DNA from: Desulforhopalus sp.
GTDB taxonomy: Bacteria > Desulfobacterota > Desulfobulbia > Desulfobulbales > Desulfocapsaceae
Direction of reading: 5' to 3'
Length of the DNA: 33,542 bases
Assembly (NCBI GenBank): GCA_024710585.1
Contig: JANJUM010000275.1
Coordinates: 1-33,542 of the forward strand
A program made the position numbers and the translations under genes. Shown here one piece after another: positions 21,684 to 30,780 of the stretch; the first letter of the stretch is position 1; every line of letters begins with the position of its first letter. The notes under the pieces are model-generated. The model was given only the letters and a program-made list of their open reading frames with translations. It ran no database searches and was not told the DNA's origin.

Positions 21684-24095
21684 ATGTTCAGCAAGATCAC
21701 CTTATCCGCGGCGCCATTCTATGCCTCGCTGGTAGTCATCACCTCGCTCACCACCTTTATCGGCAGTTTCTGGGCGATGAACGAATACCAGGCCTACCAG
21801 GAGAGCGTCGAGGTCATCAAGACCAACTACAAGCACCAGTACGAGAGCCGCCTCAAAGAGGAGTCGGACAAGGTGGTCGAGCTCATCGTCCACCTCCAGG
21901 AGCAGAACGATCTGCGCGTCGAGCACGATATCCGCGACCGCGTCCAGGCCGCCTACACCATCGCCTCCCACAACTACCGGCTCTATAAGGACGACAAGAG
22001 CCCCGAGGAGCTGCGCTCCATGGTTGGCGAGCTGTTGCGGCCGATGCGCTGGAACAATGGGCGCGGCTATTATTTCCTTGGCCGCGTCGACGGTGGCATC
22101 GTCGATCTCTTCGCCGACGAGCCGCTTTTCGAGGGCAAGACCGCGGTGCAGCTCGAACGGCTCATCGGCCGTGACCTGGTCGGCGTTATCCAGAGTATCG
22201 TCCGCGACAAGGAGGCCGGGCTGTTACGCTATAAGCTCACCAAGCCGATGTTTCCCGGCGAAGAGCTCTCCAATATCGCTTTTGTCAAGCACTTCCAGCC
22301 CCTCGACTGGTTCATCGGCGCCGCCATCTACAGTAACGAGCTCGAGGAAAACCTGCAGCGAGAGGTGCTGGCGCGCATTCAGGGGATCCGCTTCGCCGCC
22401 GATGGCGAGGTGTTCTGCCTGCGCGCCGACGGCACCATCATCGGCCACCAGGACGAGCGCCTCATCGGGCGGTCGGTGCGCGACCTCATCGACAGCAACG
22501 GCTTCGAATACGGCCGGGCCTTTCTCGAGGCGGGGGTGAAGAAGCCGGGCTACGTCCACTACACCGCCACCGGCGCCGCCACCGTCCACCAGAAGCTGGC
22601 CTATGTCACCGGCTTCGCGCCCTGGGGCTGGGTGGTCGGCACCTCGATGAACATGGACGGCATGGAGCAGGCCATCCTCTACGAGACCGAGACCTACCAG
22701 CGCATCGCGTTCAAGAACGTCCTCACCTTCATCGTTCTCTTTGCCGTCGCCGTCATCTTCCTGCTCGCCTCGACCCTCTATTACTCGTACAAGATCAAGC
22801 AGGGCATCACCCTGTTCACCAATTTCTTCCAGAAGGCCGCCGACTCCAACGTCAAGATCGACAACACCAACCTCACCTTCCGTGAGTTCGAGGATCTCGG
22901 GCGGCTGGCCAATCGCATGGTCGAATATCGCATCAACAACGAGACGCTGCTGCACCGCGACGAGCTGCGCCTCGACTCGCTGGTGCAGCTGGGCATGATC
23001 GAGAAGAACAGTCTGCCCGACAAGTACCGCTTCATCCTCGAGCGCATCATCCGCATCACCCGCAGCGAGGAGGGCTATCTCGCCCTGGTCGATGGTGCCC
23101 AGAGCCATATCACCCTGTGTGCGCATATGGACAAGGATGGCAACGAGTTGGGCGAGGACGGGCTTGTGGAACTGTCGATCCCGGTTTCCCGTGCCGGCCT
23201 GCCTGGCCGGGCGGTGAGCGCCAGGCGCGCGGTCATCGTCAACTCCCTGCCCGCGAGAGAGGAATACGATTGCTACCCCTATCTCCGCGAGGTGCGGCGT
23301 CACCTCGACGTGCCGCTCTTCAACGATGGCCGGATCTCCGCCATGGCCGGGGTCTGCAACAACCACGAGCGCTACGACAACGGCGATGTGCGCCAGGTGA
23401 CCATGCTCCTCGAGGGCCTGTGGGGGCATGTTGTCAAGAAGAGCGCCGAAGAGGAACTGGCGCGGCTCGAGCGGCAGATCATCGCCGTCAGCGAGGAGGA
23501 GCGCAGCAAGATCGGCCGCGACCTGCATGACGACCTCGGCTCGCACCTCACCGGGGTCGAGCTGCTCAGCAAAGCCCTGCAGCAGCATCTCTGGGAGGAG
23601 GCGCCGGAGCGGGCCGAGCAGTTGGGCACCATCCGCAACCTCATCCGCGACGCCATCGACAAGACGAGGCGGCTCTCCCAGGGCCTCTATCCGGTGCATG
23701 TGGTGGAGTATGGCCTCGAAGCGGCCATTGAGGAACTGGTTGCCGAGGCTAAAAAAATGTTTAAGGTGAACTTCGATTTGTCATGGCAGGACAATGGCTA
23801 TAGCCTGGGCAGGAACACCGCCACCCATCTCCACTACATCATCCGCGAGGCGGTGTTCAATGCCGCGCGGCATGGCAAGCCCAACAACATCGGCATCTAT
23901 ATGGTTCAGGACGAGAACGGATTTTCGGTCAAAATAGTCGACGACGGAAAGGGCTTCGCCGGGACGCCGGCGGCCACGGGCATGGGCTTTCACACTATGA
24001 AATACCGGGCCAAGGCCATCGGCGCTACGCTGACCATCAACTCTGGCGAGAAGAGCGGCACGATCATTGCCGTTAACGGCGAGGGACGGGAATGA
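21684..24095 (+). CDS. membrane sensor histidine kinase (Cache, GAF, NarX-type)
   Basis: An 803-residue kinase. TM1 (about 7-29) and TM2 (about 345-367) bracket a periplasmic region of ~310 residues with two Cache-like parts: 'MRWNNGRGYYFLGRVDGGIVDLF...DWFIGAAIY' and 'CLRADGTIIGHQDERLIGRSV...APWGWVVGTSM'. The cytoplasm holds a HAMP-like linker, a GAF domain (~430-590) and a HisKA_3 dimerisation domain with His615 in 'KIGRDLHDDLGSHL'. A HATPase_c follows: 'REAVFNAARHG' (N box), 'IVDDGKGF' and 'MGFHTMKYRAKAIGA'. ATG 21684 has AGGA 8 bases upstream; GTG starts at 21651 or 21657 are possible. The stop overlaps the regulator start (ATGA). It probably reads the upstream binding protein or its ligand. 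Confidence 0.9.
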   Translation: MFSKITLSAAPFYASLVVITSLTTFIGSFWAMNEYQAYQESVEVIKTNYKHQYESRLKEESDKVVELIVHLQEQNDLRVEHDIRDRVQAAYTIASHNYRLYKDDKSPEELRSMVGELLRPMRWNNGRGYYFLGRVDGGIVDLFADEPLFEGKTAVQLERLIGRDLVGVIQSIVRDKEAGLLRYKLTKPMFPGEELSNIAFVKHFQPLDWFIGAAIYSNELEENLQREVLARIQGIRFAADGEVFCLRADGTIIGHQDERLIGRSVRDLIDSNGFEYGRAFLEAGVKKPGYVHYTATGAATVHQKLAYVTGFAPWGWVVGTSMNMDGMEQAILYETETYQRIAFKNVLTFIVLFAVAVIFLLASTLYYSYKIKQGITLFTNFFQKAADSNVKIDNTNLTFREFEDLGRLANRMVEYRINNETLLHRDELRLDSLVQLGMIEKNSLPDKYRFILERIIRITRSEEGYLALVDGAQSHITLCAHMDKDGNELGEDGLVELSIPVSRAGLPGRAVSARRAVIVNSLPAREEYDCYPYLREVRRHLDVPLFNDGRISAMAGVCNNHERYDNGDVRQVTMLLEGLWGHVVKKSAEEELARLERQIIAVSEEERSKIGRDLHDDLGSHLTGVELLSKALQQHLWEEAPERAEQLGTIRNLIRDAIDKTRRLSQGLYPVHVVEYGLEAAIEELVAEAKKMFKVNFDLSWQDNGYSLGRNTATHLHYIIREAVFNAARHGKPNNIGIYMVQDENGFSVKIVDDGKGFAGTPAATGMGFHTMKYRAKAIGATLTINSGEKSGTIIAVNGEGRE

Positions 24096-24766
24096 AGGCA
24101 CGGGTCATCATCGTCGACGATCACCCCATTTTTCGCATGGGGATGGCGGAACTGCTCAACCAGGAAGACGATTTCACCGTCTGCGGCATGGCCGAGGACA
24201 TCGCCGGGGCGCGCCGCCTCATCCAGCAGCATGGCCCCGATCTGGCCATCATCGATATCACCCTGGCCGGGGAGAACGGCCTTGATCTGGTCAAGGAGTT
24301 GTCCGGCGAGAAGAACAGCCCGCCGATTCTCGTCCTCTCCATGCACGACGAGCAGGTCTGGGCGGAACGGGCGATCCGCGCCGGGGCGCGCGGCTATATC
24401 ATGAAAAAGGAGGCCAGCGAGAAGGTCATCGTCGCCCTGCGCAACATCCTCGGCGGCAAGATCCACGTCAGCGCCAACATCATGGAGCGGCTCCTCGACC
24501 GCTTCCACTGGAAGCAGGACGACATCGCCGTGCCCACCGTCGACCTGCTCACCGACCGCGAGCTGGAGGTCTTCCGGCTGGTTGGCGCCGGGCTTTCCAC
24601 TCGCGAAATCGCCGAGCGCATGAACCTCGGCGTCAAGACCATCGGCACCTACCGTGACCGGGTCAAGCAGAAGATGGGCATCAAGACCGCCGCCGAGCTC
24701 ATCCGCCGCGCCGTTCTGTGGACCGAACAGGAGTTTTTCGATCCGGACGGTAAGGACGTCTCGTAG
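24092..24766 (+). CDS. NarL/FixJ-type response regulator
   Basis: A 224-residue two-domain regulator. The receiver has Asp9-Asp10 ('IIVDDHPIF'), phosphoacceptor Asp55 ('LAIIDITLAG'), Ser83 and Lys105 ('GYIMKKEAS'). The C-terminal LuxR-type helix-turn-helix (~153-215) reads 'LTDRELEVFRLVGAGLSTREIAERMNLGVKTIGTYRDRVKQKMG', given here as motif blocks: LTDRELEVF, GLSTREIAERM, VKTIGTYRDRV. The start overlaps the kinase stop by four bases, so the two are translationally coupled and almost certainly partners. Target genes are unknown; none nearby has an obvious shared site. Confidence 0.94.
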   Translation: MKARVIIVDDHPIFRMGMAELLNQEDDFTVCGMAEDIAGARRLIQQHGPDLAIIDITLAGENGLDLVKELSGEKNSPPILVLSMHDEQVWAERAIRAGARGYIMKKEASEKVIVALRNILGGKIHVSANIMERLLDRFHWKQDDIAVPTVDLLTDRELEVFRLVGAGLSTREIAERMNLGVKTIGTYRDRVKQKMGIKTAAELIRRAVLWTEQEFFDPDGKDVS

Positions 24767-25516
24767 GTTCCCGTCCTACCTTTGCTGTCGTCAAGGACTT
24801 ACACAACAAAAGGGTCGTGCCCGATTCCCATCACCATGGCGATCCTCTATACTGCCTAGCACGTTAGGGTTCCCGTCTGCTGTCAGGCGAAACTCCCGGG
24901 AGCGAATTTCCAGAGGGGGTGGCCGGCCGCCTGCGGCCGTTGCCGCGGGAAGGCCTTCCAGGTCGGACCGTCGCCGGGCTGGTGCGTCCGATTGATGTTC
25001 GGGCGGCGGGTCGAAGCGTTTTGTTGGCGGCAGGGGTGGATTTGGCAGGGCTGTGGAATGAAGATGGGAAAACGCTGCATCCCTTGTGCCGTGGGTCCGT
25101 CGACCCGGGGGATTCCCTCCGGGTCAGTGTCTGTCGAGGTCAACCTCCATCCCCGGGGGTGGCTGTTCCCTTGAGCAAGGACATCGTGCCTCTCCGGGGT
25201 CTGTCCTCATCGTGTCGGAAAATGAATCCCCCCTGTCGCCAACAGTCTTCCCCCGCTCGATGAGCGGGGCCGGCCACCGCCTTCGTCACCATGGCCGACC
25301 TTTTCCGCGGGGAAGGATTATTCCACTGCCCGAACAGACAATTCGGTGTGCAAGGTCCTTCGCGTATGCTACCTTGGTGGCGGCGTTGCGCCGGGTCTTT
25401 TCGCCGGCTGCAGGGCCTGTGCTGAGTGTATCCGTGTATCTGTGTATCCGCCCGCTGCCGCGGGCGCGCAAGACCCCTGGCAACATCGGCCTCCGGCGAG
25501 GGGGCGAGAGGAGTGT
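24767..25516. other. 750-bp stretch without a convincing gene, rich in hairpins
   Basis: Open frames here are short, overlap on both strands and show no family motif. The stretch holds several strong stems: GACCCGG/CCGGGTC at 25102-25125 with an inner GGGA/TCCC, CCCCGCTC/GAGCGGGG at 25251-25269 with a 3-base loop, and CGCCCGC/GCGGGCG at 25449-25466. A weak promoter pair on + (TTCCCA 24825-24830, TATACT 24848-24853, 17 bp apart) would transcribe it toward mobB; another weak pair is TTCGGT 25342-25347 and TATGCT 25365-25370. It may be a long mobB leader, an unnamed small RNA, or decayed sequence. Confidence 0.5.
25426..25449 (+). repeat. three tandem 8-bp repeats upstream of mobB
   Basis: GTGTATCC, GTGTATCT and GTGTATCC lie head to tail, 68 bases before the mobB start and directly against a strong GC hairpin. 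The 8-bp period is not a helical turn. It may be a protein-binding run or a simple slippage product. Confidence 0.6.
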
Positions 25517-26170
25517 ATGGCACCAATCATTACCTTTATCGGCTGGCACGACAGCGGCAAGACCACCCTGGCCAGTCGGGTCGTTTCCTGCCTCACCGGG
25601 CTCGGCTATCGCGTTGCGGTGATCAAGTCGACCAGCGACGAGGGCATTCCCTTCGATACGCCGGGCACCGATACCCATAAGCACCGCCAGGCAGGGGCGG
25701 TCGGCGTGATGCTCGTCGCGCCTGACCAAATGGTGCTGCAGACAGCCAATCCCCGTCTCTCCCTGCGGACACTGGCGCACCGCTTCTTCGCCGATGTCGA
25801 CCTGGTTGTCGGGGAAGGCTTCAAGACAGCCAGGAAAGTACCGAAAATCGAGGTGCTGCGCAATCTCGAGCAGTCACTGCGCGAGGAGGTCCAGGGCATT
25901 GTCGCCGTTGCCACCGACCTCGACAATGTCCCTGGCGACAACGTCTTCGCCCTTGATGCGGTCAGCGAGATCGCCCATTTCATCGAAAAGCGCTACCTGC
26001 GCGACAAGGGGCGCAGGGAGATGGCCACCCTGCTCGTCAATGGCGACCGCGTCCCGATCAAGAGCTTCGTCCAGGAGGCTTTGTCGGGCAGCGTGCAGGG
26101 TTTCGTCTCCTCCCTCAAGCTGAGTGACGAGGTGCGTGAGATCGAACTGCGCATCAAGATCGGCGACTGA
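25517..26170 (+). CDS. mobB: molybdopterin-guanine dinucleotide biosynthesis protein MobB with C-terminal extension
   Basis: A 217-residue P-loop protein assisting MobA in attaching GMP to molybdopterin. The Walker A 'GWHDSGKTT' spans residues 9-17; 'DTHKHRQAGA' and 'DLVVGEGFKTARKVPKIEV' are the MobB signatures. Standard MobB is about 165-175 residues. Here a further ~50 residues ('MATLLVNGDRVPIKSFVQEAL', then 'VQGFVSSLKL' and 'EIELRIKI') form a short alternating hydrophobic domain of unknown role. ATG 25517 follows GAGAGGAG. No mobA or moa gene is adjacent. Together with fdhD and the Mo oxidoreductase it points to active Mo/W enzymes in the cell. Confidence 0.9.
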   Translation: MAPIITFIGWHDSGKTTLASRVVSCLTGLGYRVAVIKSTSDEGIPFDTPGTDTHKHRQAGAVGVMLVAPDQMVLQTANPRLSLRTLAHRFFADVDLVVGEGFKTARKVPKIEVLRNLEQSLREEVQGIVAVATDLDNVPGDNVFALDAVSEIAHFIEKRYLRDKGRREMATLLVNGDRVPIKSFVQEALSGSVQGFVSSLKLSDEVREIELRIKIGD

Positions 26171-26215
26171 CGGCCGTCATCTCCCTTCCCGGCAGTTTTC
26201 CTCGACAGGCGGCGC

Positions 26216-27808
26216 TCAGCGCAGCTGCATGTACTTCTCGCGATAGGCCTCCAGCTCCTGCGGCGGGAGATAGAGGAAAAGCTGGAAGTTCTCGTCGCCG
26301 AGAGAGGTGTTGAACTCCGCCAGTTTGATGGTTTTCTGCTTGAAGCGCTCTATTTCGTTGAAGGTGAAGACACCGCGGTAGATGGTGCCGAACGATCTGC
26401 CCTCGGTGACGTCGAAGTAGCCGAGGGCGATGACGATCGGCACGTGGTAGCGCTCGTTGAGTTCTTCCGCCGCCTCGAGGATTTGCTTTAAGTCTTCCGG
26501 ACGTTCGTACTCCTTGGCAAAACGCACGAAATTATGCAGGGTTCCTTCCTGCACCAGGTAGAGCCTGTTTTTGGCGTAGAAGGCGATCGGCTCGATGGCG
26601 TATTCCGGAGAGCCGATGATGATGGCCTCGTGCAGCTGGGCGTTGGTGGTCAGGTATTTGCCGATGGCCTGTGCGGAGCTCTTTTCCACTGTCGCCTCCT
26701 CGCGGACGATGAGGGCGTTGATATGGATCTGCTTGAGTAGGAAGGGCAGGAGAAAGAACAGCATCACGCCGAGAAAGACCGTCCTGGCGTGACGGAAGAG
26801 GCCGGTGCGGGACCCGGTGCGGAGGCCGTCCCAGGCCATCCACAACAGGGCCATGGTAAAGCCGATGATCACCCCCTGGTGCCTGGTCTGCGGGTAGATG
26901 ATGGCCAGGCCGACGACATTGAAAATGAAGAAGGCGACGAAGAGGGTCGCCCCCAAGTATGGGCGGACGCAGAGCAGAGCGGCGATCAGCGCAACGACGA
27001 AGAGGTCGCGGTAGCCGGTCTTGACGTGCATGATGTAGAGCAGCAGTTCCCCGGGATGGCGCAAGGCCCGCGACAGGACTGCCGGCCAGTTGACCTTGGC
27101 GAAGTGGTCGGCGGAGACGAACACCGATTCGGCATCGACCCTGGTGCTGTAGTAGGAGACGGCAATGCCCGCCAGGGCGATGGCGGCGGCCAGCAGGTAT
27201 CTCCTTTCCTTGAGCACGGCGAAGCCGGAGTCGGCCAGCCAGCCGGCGAGAAAGAGCCCGGAGAGGTACATGCCGTACTGGTTGCTGTTGGCCTGGAGGA
27301 AGAGGAGGGCACCGATGGTCAGCGGCCGTGGCTCTTTCTTCCCGGCGAGGATGGCCATGGCGAAAAAGAGCAGCATGCTGATGCCATAGTCCCGGGCGTC
27401 GACGGCGTTGACCGAGAAGGGGATGACGCCGAAAATGAACAGCACCTTGATCGCCAGAGGGAAGGGCGAGTGCTTGACGAAGAGGTGCACGGCCGCATAG
27501 CCGATCACCAGGCTGGCCATCTGCAGCGAGACCTGGTGCGGAATCAAGGCATACATGGCCATGAGGATGGTGCGCCACAGCAGGGGGTGGCCGTCGTACT
27601 TGGCGAGGGCGAAGTACTCGGAAAAACTGCTGGTGCCGGTGGCCATGAGGAATTGCCGTGTTTCGTCGCGCCACAGTTCGTGGGTCAGGGTGGAGGCGAC
27701 AACGGCGAAGATCCACAGGGCGAGGGCGGCGTTTTCGACGGCCGCCGCCGTCTTTGGCTGCGGGCTTGCCAGGGCGCGGAGGAAAGTCGGGCGGACGCTT
27801 GCGTTCAT
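26216..27808 (-). CDS. polytopic membrane protein, GT-C glycosyltransferase-like
   Basis: A 530-residue protein with about ten hydrophobic segments over the first ~370 residues and a soluble C-terminal ~150 residues. 'ELWRDETRQFLMA' after the first membrane segment resembles the acidic first-loop motif of GT-C (PMT/ArnT-type) glycosyltransferases that use polyprenyl-linked sugars. 'KYDGHPLLWRTILM' and 'NQYGMYLSGLF' are further conserved-looking loops. No enzyme assignment is possible from sequence alone; O-antigen or exopolysaccharide polymerase-like roles are alternatives. It is a single gene, convergent with mobB, with a possible promoter at 27944-27972. Start ATG 27808 lacks a clear ribosome site. 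Confidence 0.75.
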   Translation of the reverse strand: MNASVRPTFLRALASPQPKTAAAVENAALALWIFAVVASTLTHELWRDETRQFLMATGTSSFSEYFALAKYDGHPLLWRTILMAMYALIPHQVSLQMASLVIGYAAVHLFVKHSPFPLAIKVLFIFGVIPFSVNAVDARDYGISMLLFFAMAILAGKKEPRPLTIGALLFLQANSNQYGMYLSGLFLAGWLADSGFAVLKERRYLLAAAIALAGIAVSYYSTRVDAESVFVSADHFAKVNWPAVLSRALRHPGELLLYIMHVKTGYRDLFVVALIAALLCVRPYLGATLFVAFFIFNVVGLAIIYPQTRHQGVIIGFTMALLWMAWDGLRTGSRTGLFRHARTVFLGVMLFFLLPFLLKQIHINALIVREEATVEKSSAQAIGKYLTTNAQLHEAIIIGSPEYAIEPIAFYAKNRLYLVQEGTLHNFVRFAKEYERPEDLKQILEAAEELNERYHVPIVIALGYFDVTEGRSFGTIYRGVFTFNEIERFKQKTIKLAEFNTSLGDENFQLFLYLPPQELEAYREKYMQLR

Positions 27809-27943
27809 GGCGGATGGTGACCGGGGCGGAGGCCGTCGCTGCGGGGACGGCGGTGTGGGCTGTAAAGTGCGTGTCGGGGTACCGACCGGGGCGGCCGGGA
27901 GAGGTCAGCTGGATGAGGAGGCGCAAAAAGAGGATCGAGGAAT

Positions 27944-27972
27944 CATATACAGAGCCGGGGGGCGTTTTGCAA
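27944..27972 (-). promoter_or_regulatory. possible promoter of the membrane protein gene
   Basis: On the minus strand: -35 TTGCAA (27967-27972), 17 bp and -10 TATATG (27944-27949), about 135 bases before the start codon. The rest of the 304-base gap 27809-28112 shows no gene, no tRNA and no clear serS terminator. Confidence 0.4.
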
Positions 27973-28112
27973 CACCCATTTTCGCGGGTTCACGCTGCAG
28001 GCAGACGCTGGTGCTCGCCAGGCAGATCTGTGCGAGACCGCTTCTTGAAAGCTCGGGTTGTGAGAGCCCTGCCACCCGGGGGGCGGGGGCAAGGCGAAGG
28101 GAGGTGCATGGC

Positions 28113-29390
28113 TCAGAAGCGCCGGCTCATGTAGGGCAAGAGCGCTGCGGGGATGTCGATGCCGCCGTCTTCGCGCTGAAAGTTCTCCATGATCGCCACC
28201 AGGGTTCTGCCCACCGCCAGGCCGGAGCCGTTGAGGGTATGCACCAGCCTGCTCTTTTTCTGCCCCTCGGGGCGATACCTGATGCCGCCTCGCCTCGCCT
28301 GGAAGTCGAGGAAGTTGGAGCAGGAAGAGATCTCGCGATAGGCGTTCTGGCCGGGCAGCCACACCTCGATATCGTAGGTCTTGGCCGAGGAGAAGCCGAT
28401 GTCGCCGGTGCACAGTGCCACGACGCGGTAGTGGAGGCCGAGTAGCTGCAATACCGTCTCGGCGTCGGCAAGGAGTCGCTCGAGTTCGTCGTCGGAGGTC
28501 TCGGGGACGACGAACTTGACCAACTCGACCTTGTCGAACTGGTGCTGGCGGATGAGGCCGCGGGTGTCGCGGCCGTGGCTGCCGGCCTCGGAGCGGAAGC
28601 AGGGGGTGTAGGCGGTATATTTGATGGGCAGATCGGCTTCGTTCAGGGTCTCGTCGCGGTGGATGTTGGTTACCGGGACCTCGGCGGTGGGGATGAGATA
28701 GAGGTCCCAGCCCTCGATCTTGAACAAATCATCAGCGAACTTGGGCAGCTGGCCGGTGGCGGTCATGGTCGGCGTATTGACCATGAAAGGCGGCAGCACC
28801 TCGCTGTAGCCGTGACGCTCGGTATGGAGGTCGAGCATGAAGTTGATCAGGGCCCGCTCGAGCTTGGCGGCCAGCCCCCTGAGCACCGAGAAGCGGGCGC
28901 CGGAGAGCTTCGCGGCCCTTTCGAAGTCGAGGATGCCGAGCGCTTCACCCAGCTCCCAGTGCGGCTTGGGGGTGAAGGAGAACTGCGGTTTTTCTCCCCA
29001 GGTCTTCACCTCGACGTTATCGGCCTCGCTGCTGCCCAGGGGCACCGAGTCATGGTGCAGGTTGGGGATGGTCATCACCAAGGCTTCGAGCCTCGCCTCG
29101 ACCGTGGCCAGCTCGGCATCGAGCTCCTTGATGCGCCCGTTGGCGTTGCGCATCTCGACGATCAGGGCGTCGGCGCTTTCCTGCTGTCCGCCGCCATCCC
29201 GCTTGAGGCGGGCGATCTGGTCGGAGACGCTGTTGCGCCTGCTCTTCAATTGTTCGACTTCGGCGAGGAGGTTGCGCCGCTGTCCGTCGACGGCGGCGAA
29301 CTCATCGAGCAAAGCCGGCGCCAGGCCACGATGCTGACATTTTTCCTTCACCAGTTCGAGGTTTTCCCGTATGTAACGTAGTTCGAGCAT
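28113..29390 (-). CDS. serS: seryl-tRNA synthetase
   Basis: A 425-residue class II synthetase charging tRNA-Ser (and tRNA-Sec where present). The N-terminal coiled-coil tRNA-binding arm spans about 25-105 ('[23 protein letters not shown]'). Class II motif 2 is '[24 protein letters not shown]', shown by its key blocks CFRSEAG and RGLIRQHQF. Motif 3 is '[20 protein letters not shown]'. '[11 protein letters not shown]' and '[26 protein letters not shown]', by its blocks EVWLPGQ and [13 protein letters not shown], form the serine pocket. Length is normal. ATG 29390 begins the family's usual '[10 protein letters not shown]'. Confidence 0.96.
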   Translation of the reverse strand: MLELRYIRENLELVKEKCQHRGLAPALLDEFAAVDGQRRNLLAEVEQLKSRRNSVSDQIARLKRDGGGQQESADALIVEMRNANGRIKELDAELATVEARLEALVMTIPNLHHDSVPLGSSEADNVEVKTWGEKPQFSFTPKPHWELGEALGILDFERAAKLSGARFSVLRGLAAKLERALINFMLDLHTERHGYSEVLPPFMVNTPTMTATGQLPKFADDLFKIEGWDLYLIPTAEVPVTNIHRDETLNEADLPIKYTAYTPCFRSEAGSHGRDTRGLIRQHQFDKVELVKFVVPETSDDELERLLADAETVLQLLGLHYRVVALCTGDIGFSSAKTYDIEVWLPGQNAYREISSCSNFLDFQARRGGIRYRPEGQKKSRLVHTLNGSGLAVGRTLVAIMENFQREDGGIDIPAALLPYMSRRF

Positions 29391-29614
29391 GATCGGTCAT
29401 CCCGTTGATTTATGAGGTCAAACGCCCAGGAGCTCTGTTTATCACGAGGCTTGCCGGAAAGCAACCGCTATCGAATTGCATTTTCCCCGGCGGTCTGCTA
29501 CCCTTGTCGGCCAGTCGTCGGCGACGGCGGCCGGGTGTCGGTCCGTGGTCACCGCAGCCCTTCGCCCCTGGCCGTCCGGGCCCTCCCGACCCCTCCCCAG
29601 CAGAATTGCCGCCC

Positions 29615-30343
29615 ATGGCCGATCGACCGAAACTCGTCACCTTCATCATCCTTCTGCGCCGTTCGCTGCGCAATCTCATCTTTGCCGTCGGACTGGTGAC
29701 CTTCGCCGTATTTCTGCTGTCGCCGCAGCTCCTGGCGCTGATTCAGGGGCATCTCGACACCAAGCTTTATTTCTTCACCGTGGCCGGGCCGTTTCTCGCC
29801 CATGTCACCCTGGCCTTCTTTGTCGCGCTGTACGTCCTTGCCCCCTGGGCGACCGTGGTGCTGTGGCGAGCCGCCGGGCGGGTCTTCGCGGTGTCGGCGA
29901 AACAGGTGTTCTTCTTTGTCCTCTGCACCTGCCTGCTCTTTTATGCCGGCACCGCCTTCTGCTACTTCGTCACCCTGCCGTTCGGGATCAGTTTTCTGCT
30001 CGGTTTCGGTTCGGAAGAACTGCGCCCGGTGATTTCGGTCAACCAGTTCGTCACCTTCGTCGCCGTCTTCCTGCTCGCCTTCGGGGGGATCTTTCAGCTG
30101 CCCATTGTCATGGTTTTTCTCGCCAGGGTTGGCGTGATTACCCGCCGCTTTTTCGAAAAGAACCGGCGCTTCGCGATGCTCGGCATGGCCATCGTTTCGG
30201 CGATCCTCACTCCTACCCCGGACGTCGTCAACATGGCCCTCATGGGCGGGCCGCTCTACCTGCTCTACGAAGCGGGCATTGTCATCCTCCGTATCCTCGG
30301 TATCGGAGGGGAAAAGTCGCCCTCAGAACTCGAACAGGGGTAG
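29615..30343 (+). CDS. tatC: divergent twin-arginine translocase subunit TatC
   Basis: A 242-residue six-TM inner-membrane protein of the TatC family, which recognises twin-arginine signal peptides. 'LLFYAGTAFCYFVTLP' (107-122), 'LLAFGGIFQLPIVMVFL' (153-169) and 'ILTPTPDVVNMALMGGPLYLLYE' (197-219, key parts TPTPDV and PLYLLYE) align without gaps to E. coli TatC. Three glutamates important in E. coli are replaced: Glu15 by Leu13, Glu103 by Ser94, Glu170 by Gln161. No tatA or tatB is adjacent. ATG 29615 is chosen by alignment; the ribosome site is weak. A weak promoter pair (TTGCAT 29476-29481, TACCCT 29499-29504) lies upstream. The end overlaps the convergent DUF523 gene by 21 bases. Confidence 0.85.
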   Translation: MADRPKLVTFIILLRRSLRNLIFAVGLVTFAVFLLSPQLLALIQGHLDTKLYFFTVAGPFLAHVTLAFFVALYVLAPWATVVLWRAAGRVFAVSAKQVFFFVLCTCLLFYAGTAFCYFVTLPFGISFLLGFGSEELRPVISVNQFVTFVAVFLLAFGGIFQLPIVMVFLARVGVITRRFFEKNRRFAMLGMAIVSAILTPTPDVVNMALMGGPLYLLYEAGIVILRILGIGGEKSPSELEQG

Positions 30344-30763
30344 GCCGGAAGCGCGCAGCAGGGCGGCGGTGACGCCGATGGTGCCGTTGACGGCGCAGGA
30401 AGGGCTGCGTGCCTTGAGGCAGGCATAGCTCACTTCCTGGCTGCGGGCCAGCTGCAGCACCTGGCGGGCGCCGTGGATGAAGGCCGCGGTGTAGTCGGCC
30501 CCTGATTTACCGAGCACCCTGGCGCGTCCGGCAAGGACGTCGTCGCCGTCGCCACCGACGATATCGGCGGCCTCGCGCGGCGTCGCCAGGCCGCCGAGCT
30601 GTTCCGGACACACCGGAATCCACTGGCTGCCGGCGAGTTGTTCAAGACAGGCCGGGTTGTCGACGATTCTGCCGTCGTAGCGGGTGCAGAGGCCGACGAG
30701 GCAGGCGCTGACCAGAACCAGGGGACGCGAGGTGGGGGGAGGAGGCGTAGTGGTATTTTTCAT
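30323..30763 (-). CDS. DUF523 family protein
   Basis: A 146-residue small Cys-containing cytoplasmic protein of the DUF523 (YbbK-like) family, function unsettled. Signatures are 'VSACLVGLCTRYDGRI' (18-33), 'PVCPEQLGGLATPREAADI' and 'ARSPSCAVNGTIG'. The N-terminal 'TTTPPPP' tract is unusual for the family. Its start codon lies only 17 bases from the start of the divergent ftsB-like gene, so at least one promoter must sit inside the neighbour. Confidence 0.87.
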   Translation of the reverse strand: MKNTTTPPPPTSRPLVLVSACLVGLCTRYDGRIVDNPACLEQLAGSQWIPVCPEQLGGLATPREAADIVGGDGDDVLAGRARVLGKSGADYTAAFIHGARQVLQLARSQEVSYACLKARSPSCAVNGTIGVTAALLRASGLPLFEF

Positions 30764-30780
30764 GGGATATAGTGTCGGGT

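Noticed and set aside
24883-25263. Short overlapping frames in the gap before mobB, 86 to 128 codons on both strands
   Set aside because: None has a good ribosome site, a recognisable motif or a consistent codon pattern.
25426-25449. CRISPR-like repeat
   Set aside because: The three 8-bp units are directly adjacent with no spacers, far too short for CRISPR.
27809-28112. tRNA gene near serS
   Set aside because: No cloverleaf, T-loop consensus or acceptor pairing was found in the gap.
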